Below, one piece after another: positions 1 to 5,010 of a stretch of DNA of 5,010 nt. The stretch's first letter is position 1; each line of letters begins with the position of its first letter. The notes under the pieces were generated by a model that had not been told where the DNA came from, made no database searches, and saw only the letters and a list, made by a program, of their open reading frames with translations. The DNA is from Candidatus Ancillula trichonymphae ImTpAt (GTDB lineage Bacteria > Actinomycetota > Actinomycetes > Actinomycetales > Bifidobacteriaceae), in the NCBI GenBank assembly GCA_000485475.1, contig AXYY01000056.1, positions 1 to 5,010 on the forward strand, in the 5' to 3' direction. The position numbers were made by a program, and so were the translations under genes.

Positions 1-1109
1 GTACGCGCTATGCAAATTCAGCAGTGGCTAATACTCAACGCCCGATTGCGTCAATTGCCAAGATAATAACTGCACTAGCCGTTGTGGATCACTTGAAGAT
101 TAGTAGTAATAATCCTGGAGAAACGGTGACGATTACTGGTGCTGATGAAAATGACTGGAAACAAGCAGTCACGCAGAATGAAACCAACTTGCCTGTGTAT
201 GCGGGCGCGAGTTTCACATATGCGCAGTTGGTGCACGGAATGCTGGTCGTTAGTGCGAACAACATTGCAAATCTACTAGCCGCACACGCATTTGGCGCAT
301 TTACGAACTATGAGCACGCTGCCGCAGAATACTTAAAGCGGCACAATTTGGACTCGACGACTATTGGAAGTGACGCGAGCGGATTTGATTCATCAACAAC
401 GTCAAGTTTGCAGAACCTCGTGGAACTTGGCAAGTTAACACTTGAGAATGACTTCTTGAAGGATGCTGTTGCACAAAACAGCGTCCAGTGGTGTGCGGGT
501 TCAGGACAAACGAAATGTGCGGCACACAATTCAACAGATGCACTACTAGGTAGTGGCGGATTTGTTGGAATCAAGACCGGTTTTACTGATGATGCTGGTG
601 GGTGCTTCTTGTTCGCAGCAAAACGGCAGTTGGCGAATACAGATGTGTACTTAATTGGTGTAGTTTTGGGTTCGCCTAGTGTGAGTGCGCGCTTTAGCAT
701 TGCGAAGAACATCGTGGATTCGGTTGATTTGCAGAACTCTGGTGAAAATACTGGTTTCAGTAACTTTGCAACTTCTTCGTGGGAACTTGGTAAAGTTGAA
801 CTTCTGTCAAATATGTCAGTTGTTGCAAAATACAACACAATTTGCAACGGTGAAGTCGATGCAATTCTTGAAAAACCTGAGGATTTCAGCAGTTTTGTCT
901 GGAGTGATGAGGTCAAAGTTGGTGTTACTTATCATTTTGACGCACTAACTAGAAACACAAAATTCGGAGACAGAATCGGAACTGTTTCGTTCAACAACAA
1001 GGATTTTCCAGTCCGCGTGCGTACAGGTGTCCCGCAAAAAGACGTTAAAGATACGCAACCTTGGTGGTTAAAACTACGGTGTATGATTTCTGGTGGTTCA
1101 CTTTCATAA
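1..1109 (+). CDS. D-alanyl-D-alanine carboxypeptidase, S11 family (5'-truncated by window edge)
   Basis: This is a serine DD-carboxypeptidase of the low-molecular-weight penicillin-binding protein type. The family trims the terminal D-Ala from peptidoglycan stem peptides outside the membrane. All three penicilloyl-serine transferase motifs are visible: SxxK as S-I-A-K (51-62, Ser codon 51-53), SxN as S-A-N (252-260) and KTG (573-581) in the context GIKTGFTDDAGG. The frame is open from position 3 with no stop, and reads T-R-Y-A-N-S-A-V before the N-T-Q-R-P-I-A-S block. The GTG at 24 is therefore probably internal, and the true start with its signal peptide or N-terminal anchor lies to the left. 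After KTG comes a domain of about 170 residues, then a short tail with a W-W pair. No hydrophobic C-terminal anchor is present. Cysteines at 492-494 and 516-518 could pair outside the cell. It ends in TAA, 64 bp before nadK. The family is secure; the exact dac paralogue is not. Confidence 0.9.
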   Translation, partial: TRYANSAVANTQRPIASIAKIITALAVVDHLKISSNNPGETVTITGADENDWKQAVTQNETNLPVYAGASFTYAQLVHGMLVVSANNIANLLAAHAFGAFTNYEHAAAEYLKRHNLDSTTIGSDASGFDSSTTSSLQNLVELGKLTLENDFLKDAVAQNSVQWCAGSGQTKCAAHNSTDALLGSGGFVGIKTGFTDDAGGCFLFAAKRQLANTDVYLIGVVLGSPSVSARFSIAKNIVDSVDLQNSGENTGFSNFATSSWELGKVELLSNMSVVAKYNTICNGEVDAILEKPEDFSSFVWSDEVKVGVTYHFDALTRNTKFGDRIGTVSFNNKDFPVRVRTGVPQKDVKDTQPWWLKLRCMISGGSLS

Positions 1110-1158
1110 ACTGCGTTCACTTACTACTGCCAAAAGTAGACCAGAATTGTTGAACATG

Positions 1159-1167
1159 TGATATACT
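1159..1167 (+). promoter_or_regulatory. Extended -10 promoter for nadK, apparently leaderless
   Basis: The sequence reads T-G-A followed by TATACT (1162-1167), an extended -10 element with one mismatch to TATAAT. Only six bases separate the hexamer from the ATG at 1174, so a start of transcription at the usual distance falls on the A of the start codon. No purine-rich Shine-Dalgarno sequence lies between 1150 and 1173. No good -35 box is seen 16-18 bp upstream (GACCAG or neighbours); the TTGAAC at 1150-1155 is too close to serve. Leaderless mRNAs are common in Actinobacteria. The rest of the gap (1110-1158) shows nothing convincing. Confidence 0.6.
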
Positions 1168-1173
1168 GTTGTC

Positions 1174-2067
1174 ATGAGCATCAAAAATGTGTTGGTTGTA
1201 CATAAATCTCACTCATATCAAGGTGCGCCTTGTAATGGTTCAGTTATCGATGATGCGTTTTTTGATGAAGTTGTTGCGGTTTTGAAAAGTGAAGGTGTTC
1301 GAGTTGGCTTTGGCGCTGATGATGCAGCCGCATATGACTTGGCAATTTCGTTAGGCGGTGACGGCACTATTTTGAGTGCGGCAGAACTACTGCGGGGTAC
1401 TTCGACGCCCATATACGGCATAAATCTTGGGCATGTTGGTTTTCTTGCAGAAGGAACGCCCCTGAACGCACTGGAGAATATCAGGCACTTGTTGAATGGC
1501 GAGTACAGCACGCAAGAGCGCAGAATTTTGAAGGTGCAGATTGCGTACGCTGATGGCACGCACGCTGAGGATTGGGCCATAAATGAGGCCGCACTGGAAA
1601 AAGCTGGAGTTGCAGGTGAGTACTTCGGCATGCTTAATGCACGACTAGAAGTTGATTCAGTTGCTCTTTCGAGCTACGGCTGTGATGGAATTATCGTGTC
1701 CACTCCAACTGGTTCAACAGCGCACACATTTAGTGCAGGTGGTCCGATTATCTGGCCTGAAGTCGAAGCAATTGTTGTGGTACCTGTTGCTGCACACGCA
1801 TTATTCTCCAGGCCGATTGTCTTGGGGAGTTCATCAGAACTGAAACTCTACATTGATGAAACTGCTGCAGGTTTCGCAACCCTGATGTGTGACGGGCGCA
1901 GGGCTCATAAACTACCAGTTGGTAGTACTCTAACTCTCAAGCAAGACGCGCAGAAACTGTATTTTGCAAGTGTCAATCGTGGCTCGTTTACAGATATTTT
2001 GGTGCAGAAGTTCAAACTGCCAGTTCAAGGATGGAAGCAAAGTGCTGCAAAATCTGGTCGTCAATAA
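1174..2067 (+). CDS. nadK: NAD kinase (ATP- or polyphosphate-dependent NAD+ kinase)
   Basis: This cytosolic enzyme phosphorylates the 2'-hydroxyl of the NAD adenosine ribose to make NADP, feeding the NADPH pool. The 297-residue length is normal for the family. Motifs in order: GGDGT at residues 61-65 with the catalytic Asp63; NLGHVGFLAE at 84-93; the NE pair at 137-138; CDG at 170-172; the TPTGSTA loop at 177-183; then FSAGGP, WPEVEA and AHALF at 186-211; and a C-terminal FTD-LV-KF-LPV-GW segment. The WPEVEA/AHALF block and the C-terminal segment are actinobacterial in style. One oddity is His184, where the family normally has Tyr (STAY). The ATG at 1174 is chosen because the protein begins with a normal NVLVVHKS strand and the promoter abuts it. 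Its last 26 bp overlap recN. tlyA, a frequent upstream partner in Actinobacteria, is not the adjacent gene. Confidence 0.95.
   Translation: MSIKNVLVVHKSHSYQGAPCNGSVIDDAFFDEVVAVLKSEGVRVGFGADDAAAYDLAISLGGDGTILSAAELLRGTSTPIYGINLGHVGFLAEGTPLNALENIRHLLNGEYSTQERRILKVQIAYADGTHAEDWAINEAALEKAGVAGEYFGMLNARLEVDSVALSSYGCDGIIVSTPTGSTAHTFSAGGPIIWPEVEAIVVVPVAAHALFSRPIVLGSSSELKLYIDETAAGFATLMCDGRRAHKLPVGSTLTLKQDAQKLYFASVNRGSFTDILVQKFKLPVQGWKQSAAKSGRQ
2027..2031 (+). promoter_or_regulatory. Ribosome binding site deciding the recN GTG start
   Basis: AAGGA lies inside the 3' end of nadK, ten bases before the GTG at 2042, a workable spacing. It supports that GTG over the upstream in-frame ATG at 1964, whose extra 26 residues do not look like RecN. 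Ribosomes finishing nadK at 2067 pass through this site, so translation of recN is probably coupled to nadK. Confidence 0.6.
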
Positions 2068-3748
2068 CATCGGTGTAATCAAAAGTGCGAGTCTTAATTT
2101 AAAGCCAGGACTTATCGCAATTACTGGTGAAACTGGTGCTGGAAAATCCATGTTACTGGGCGCACTTTCACTGGTACAGGGCGATAACTTGACTCATCTT
2201 GACAAGCAGAACATGTGTGTGCAAGCCGTGTTTTCGCACATTTGCGATGAAGTTGTTCAGCAGGTTGCTCAAATGAACGCCTGTCATGATGATGGTGAGT
2301 TGATAGTTTCACGTGAATTTGATGATAAATCTGGACGGTTTAGGGCAGTAGTTGGCGGTAAAATCGTGTCCGCTTCGTTTCTGAACCAGATTAGTATGAA
2401 TATGATTACAATTCATGGGCAGTCTGAGCAATTGACCTTAAAGAGCAACAAGAAAGTGCGCGAGATGCTTGACATTTACGCCAACTTGGTCGAAGAGCTT
2501 GATGCATATTCAGCACTTTACAAAAACTACTGCTCGCTAAAAACACGTCTGGAAAATGCGCAAACTTCAAGTAAAGAGAATCAGGAGCAGTTAGAATTCT
2601 TGAAGTTCGCAGTTGCTAGAATTGAGAAGGTCAATCCAGAGCCAAATGAGGATGAAGAATTGAAAGCGCGGATAAGTGCGTGCGAAAATGTTGTGAAGAT
2701 TGGTGAAAGTATAAATTTGGCGCTGAATAATCTAGCATCTGAGGAAGACAGTGCTCTTGGTGCGGTTTTTAAGCTTACAGATGCACTAAATGCGCTGCAA
2801 GTTGCTAGTTCCTATGATCCAGAACTGCTGAATACAACAACTTCGTTGAAGAGCGCGCTGGTTCAGGTGGATGAAGTTAAGAGTAAGTTGCACGAACATC
2901 TTTTTGAGCTGGACTACAACCCCAATATAGTTGATAGGATGAACGAACGATTGGCACAATTGAGCAGTTTAACGACGCTTTGGGGCCCTAGTGTTGCAGA
3001 TGTGCTGGACTTTTACAAAACTGTGACCCAGAAAATACAGGAACTTGAAGATTGCGAGAGCCTGGACACACTACAAGAGCAAGTAATTCATGCACATGCA
3101 GCCACGAAGGAGCATGCGTGTGCAATATCTGAAAAGCGGACAAGTGCTGCACATTGCTTCAGTGGTGCAGTTACCGAGAAGTTGAAGATGCTTGGCTTTA
3201 ACACCTGCACACTGCAAGTAAAAGTTACACAGAACGCCAAATTTGACAGCACAGGTGTTGATGAAGTCGAGTTGCTGTTTTCACCGAATAGGTCAACCAA
3301 ACTGGGACCGTTGTCGAAAATTGCCTCCGGTGGTGAACTTTCAAGAATTATGCTCGCAATTGAGATTGAAGTTGCAGACAAGAAGCATTCTAATTCTTCA
3401 AGCGGAATTCCCACACTGGTTTTTGATGAGGTTGACGCAGGAATTGGCGGAGAAGCCGCACTAACTGTTGCAAGTTTGTTGGAGAAAGCTGCATCGTCTG
3501 CGCAAGTTATAGTTGTGACGCATTTGGCTTCAGTTGCAGCAAAAGCACATCAGCATTTTCTACTAGAAAAGTTGGACACTGGAAATGAAACTACAACATG
3601 CATTCGCGAGATAACTGCAGATGAGCGAGTTCATGAAATCGCACGTATGCTCTCCGGTTCCAGATCAGAAGTTGCATTGGAGCACGCGCGCGCGCTACTA
3701 GATCAGGCACCTGCACAAACAGCTGTTAGTGTGGGCGTAGAAACTTGA
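2042..3748 (+). CDS. recN: DNA repair protein RecN (SMC-like ATPase)
   Basis: RecN is a cytosolic SMC-related ATPase that acts early in recombinational repair of double-strand breaks, holding DNA ends or sisters together for RecA. From the GTG start it is 568 residues, normal for the family, and opens with the typical LQNLVVNNIGVI strand. Walker A is GETGAGKS at 29-36. The IHGQSEQL segment at 124-131 carries the Q-loop. A long helical, Glu/Lys/Leu/Ala-rich stretch from about 140 to 390 is the expected coiled coil. The ABC signature is ASGGELSR at 428-435, Walker B ends in Asp462-Glu463 (LVFDEVDAGIGG), and the switch histidine is His494 in VTHL. The usual THLPQVAA reads THLASVAA here. The gene overlaps nadK by 26 bp at its start and the convergent permease by 23 bp at its end. 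No own promoter is obvious, so it is probably co-transcribed with nadK; I saw no clear LexA box in the short upstream sequence. Confidence 0.95.
   Translation: MLQNLVVNNIGVIKSASLNLKPGLIAITGETGAGKSMLLGALSLVQGDNLTHLDKQNMCVQAVFSHICDEVVQQVAQMNACHDDGELIVSREFDDKSGRFRAVVGGKIVSASFLNQISMNMITIHGQSEQLTLKSNKKVREMLDIYANLVEELDAYSALYKNYCSLKTRLENAQTSSKENQEQLEFLKFAVARIEKVNPEPNEDEELKARISACENVVKIGESINLALNNLASEEDSALGAVFKLTDALNALQVASSYDPELLNTTTSLKSALVQVDEVKSKLHEHLFELDYNPNIVDRMNERLAQLSSLTTLWGPSVADVLDFYKTVTQKIQELEDCESLDTLQEQVIHAHAATKEHACAISEKRTSAAHCFSGAVTEKLKMLGFNTCTLQVKVTQNAKFDSTGVDEVELLFSPNRSTKLGPLSKIASGGELSRIMLAIEIEVADKKHSNSSSGIPTLVFDEVDAGIGGEAALTVASLLEKAASSAQVIVVTHLASVAAKAHQHFLLEKLDTGNETTTCIREITADERVHEIARMLSGSRSEVALEHARALLDQAPAQTAVSVGVET
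3710..3735. other. Imperfect palindrome at the convergent gene ends
   Basis: The core AACAGCTGTT (3718-3727) is a perfect 10-bp palindrome. Beyond one A-A mismatch the arms keep pairing outward (C-G, A-T, C-G, two G-T wobbles, C-G, C-G) to 3710 and 3735. In plus-strand RNA this could form a hairpin with an AGCU loop. It spans the permease stop codon and lies just before the recN stop. There is no U-tract directly after it on either strand, so it is not a textbook intrinsic terminator, and the wobble pairs make it weaker on the minus strand. It may be coincidental coding sequence. Confidence 0.25.
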
Positions 3749-4991
3749 GAATTTTATAAACTGCACACCCGAGCGCGATGTAGAGAACAGTCGTTATCCA
3801 TAGTGCAACACTAGAATTCTGCAGAGTTGGAATGTAAGTGATGAAGACGACCACTGCGGTGAGTAATGCCAGAATTTTGTGCCACCACATTTTTGCAAGC
3901 TGAAACCCCGATGCGCAAATAATCAACGTGAACAGCGCGTTAAACAGCGCGCCTGAGTCGATGATGAGTTGTACTTTTGCATAAAACAGCGTGGTTATGA
4001 GAACAACTGCGAAGAACAAAATGCGCCCACACTTTTCTGTGGAATTTTGCGCCCGCACGTTCTGCGCCTGTACAATATTGTCAACGCTCGACACTCCGAG
4101 CCGTCCAACAACAAGCATAGTTGTGAAGAGTGCCAAAACTGCTGCGATATTAGTTGCAAGTGCAAAAGTTGCTGGAAGTTTTGCGATCTTGATGGCGGCG
4201 GTTAAAGGTGCGAAAACTGCTTCATGGTGCTGAATTAAATACTGCGCGTTCACAAAACGAAGTGTGCCGAAAATCACCAGGCAGTAAATCGTAGTTGTTA
4301 AAATCATGGCAATGAGCATTCCGAGTCGCACATTTCGCTTACAATTCTTGACATTGGGAACCATGAACGCCGGCACAACAATTGCACCGTATGCGAGCAT
4401 TGCAACTGGAACTTCGGAAAGCATTTCTACAAGATTAGCCGAACTAGTCGGAAACACATTTACACTACGACTCGAACCACCGTTGTGGAAGTACAAAACT
4501 ACAGCAAAAACTAGTAGAATTGCAATCAGTAGAATTGTTAAAATCATGTTAAATGCGGAAAACTGCTTGATTTTCAGGCAGTTTACGATAAAGGCCAGCA
4601 GCACGCTCACAGGTGGTAGAATGTGAACGACCGGTAGTAGCACAGGGAGAACTGCGACCAAGTAGTGCGCAAAATATGTTGCAGAAAATGAAACTCCCGC
4701 AATGCAGCCGAACAAGTATATCCAACTCGTCAAGTAACTCAGGAAGTTGCTTTTAAATGCGCGCGCAGGAAAATCATACAGTTTCACACTACTGCCCTCA
4801 AAATCAGGCACACTTGTTAAATTGGTTGTCACCAGTCCGAAGCCGAACAAGACCAGACCCGCGAGTGCCCACGAAAGAACCGCAGAACCATCCACGCTCG
4901 CAATCGTTACACCAGAGAGCGAAAATATCGCAGAACCAATCATCGCACCAACGGTCAAGAACACCAACTGAAACAGCGAAATTTTATTCAT
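3726..4991 (-). CDS. APC-superfamily amino-acid permease
   Basis: This is an integral membrane protein of 421 residues, close to the usual length for the amino acid-polyamine-organocation family. Reading by eye gives about 12 membrane segments, near residues 6-28, 36-56, 83-118 (long), 122-140, 147-168, 194-213, 223-244, 271-295, 323-338, 342-363, 372-389 and 395-415. The first helix carries GAMIGSAIF (15-23), matching the family's substrate-binding GAMIGSGIF bend except for Ala in place of the second-to-last Gly. A VKNCKR loop (214-219) after helix 6 matches the family's KNPKR pattern. The substrate cannot be read from sequence; an amino acid or amine is likely, by proton symport or exchange. 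A GTG at 4994 sits directly before the ATG at 4991, and either could start translation; ATG is chosen as the stronger codon. No Shine-Dalgarno is present. The stop TAA (3728-3726) lies inside recN. No neighbouring enzyme hints at the substrate. Confidence 0.85.
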   Translation of the reverse strand: MNKISLFQLVFLTVGAMIGSAIFSLSGVTIASVDGSAVLSWALAGLVLFGFGLVTTNLTSVPDFEGSSVKLYDFPARAFKSNFLSYLTSWIYLFGCIAGVSFSATYFAHYLVAVLPVLLPVVHILPPVSVLLAFIVNCLKIKQFSAFNMILTILLIAILLVFAVVLYFHNGGSSRSVNVFPTSSANLVEMLSEVPVAMLAYGAIVVPAFMVPNVKNCKRNVRLGMLIAMILTTTIYCLVIFGTLRFVNAQYLIQHHEAVFAPLTAAIKIAKLPATFALATNIAAVLALFTTMLVVGRLGVSSVDNIVQAQNVRAQNSTEKCGRILFFAVVLITTLFYAKVQLIIDSGALFNALFTLIICASGFQLAKMWWHKILALLTAVVVFITYIPTLQNSSVALWITTVLYIALGCAVYKILKFLRPH

Positions 4992-4999
4992 CACTTCAA

Positions 5000-5008
5000 A
5001 TTATACCA
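5000..5008 (-). promoter_or_regulatory. Extended -10 promoter for the permease, apparently leaderless
   Basis: Read on the minus strand, T-G-G precedes a perfect TATAAT (5005-5000). Five bases follow, then GTG (4994) and ATG (4991), so transcription should begin on or within a few bases of the start codon. No Shine-Dalgarno lies in the gap. Any -35 box would be beyond the window. The element closely matches the nadK promoter: both read TGTG, a purine, then TATA(A/C)T. Confidence 0.65.
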
Positions 5009-5010
5009 CA

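Noticed and set aside
24..26. GTG as a start codon for the carboxypeptidase.
   Set aside because: The frame stays open to the window edge with a family-like Y-A-x-x segment upstream, and starting here would leave no export signal for an extracytoplasmic enzyme.
308..916. A 202-residue open frame on the minus strand inside the carboxypeptidase gene.
   Set aside because: It lies fully antisense to a gene with all three active-site motifs, has low-complexity Ser/Lys/Pro-rich composition and no recognisable domain.
1124..1139. CTACT-AGTAG inverted repeat after the carboxypeptidase gene as a terminator.
   Set aside because: The stem is only five base pairs, AT-rich, and has no following T-tract.
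1964..2041. An upstream in-frame ATG that would extend RecN by 26 residues.
   Set aside because: The extension does not resemble RecN, lies within nadK, and the GTG at 2042 gives the canonical N-terminus with a ribosome site.
3682..3695. A 14-nt alternating purine-pyrimidine GC-rich tract that could adopt Z-DNA.
   Set aside because: It encodes normal RecN residues (His-Ala-Arg-Ala) and is short; nothing else supports a structural role.
3931..3951. Tandem-like AACAGCGCG direct repeat 12 bp apart.
   Set aside because: It encodes an A-L-F-N-A-L-F stretch in a permease helix and has only two copies.
3969..4233. Short plus-strand open frames antisense to the permease, including one rich in cysteine.
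   Set aside because: They have no ribosome site or recognisable motif and mirror the codon pattern of the permease on the other strand.
4295..4548. An identical 14-bp direct repeat (4295-4308 and 4535-4548) inside the permease gene.
   Set aside because: Both copies encode Met-Ile-Leu-Thr in different membrane helices with the same codons; a coding coincidence in a low-complexity hydrophobic protein is the simplest explanation.

Overview
The window holds four protein-coding genes packed end to end, and no RNA genes, mobile elements or CRISPR. It looks like chromosomal housekeeping DNA from a low-to-mid GC actinobacterium (mid-40s percent GC, from a few hand-counted lines). The main taxonomic clue is the NAD kinase. 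It has the actinobacterial-style block from CDGI through TPTGSTA and WPEVEA to AHALF, and ends in FTD-LV-KF-LPV-GW. The nadK-recN order and two apparently leaderless promoters fit that placement. I cannot name a genus; a host-associated lineage with modest GC is plausible but inferred.

Layout. Positions 1-1109 (+) are the 3' part of an S11-family D-alanyl-D-alanine carboxypeptidase (penicillin-binding protein), cut by the left window edge but keeping all three active-site motifs. A 64-bp gap (1110-1173) follows and carries an extended -10 promoter almost touching the next start codon. Positions 1174-2067 (+) encode NAD kinase (nadK). Positions 2042-3748 (+) encode the DNA-repair ATPase RecN, starting at a GTG inside the end of nadK with a Shine-Dalgarno-like AAGGA before it. 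Positions 3726-4991 (-) encode an APC-superfamily amino-acid permease that converges on recN and overlaps its 3' end by 23 bp. Its promoter, a consensus extended -10, lies at the right edge (5000-5008), again almost touching the start codon.

How they work together. nadK and recN form a short translationally coupled unit supplying NADP and double-strand-break repair, an arrangement familiar from Actinobacteria. The usual upstream partner in many of them, tlyA, is not the neighbour here; a cell-wall carboxypeptidase is. The permease is an independent convergent unit. I found no clear undescribed system. The points most worth a second look are the two matching leaderless promoters, a Tyr-to-His change at a ligand-contact position of NAD kinase, and the overlapping convergent gene ends with an imperfect palindrome at the junction.
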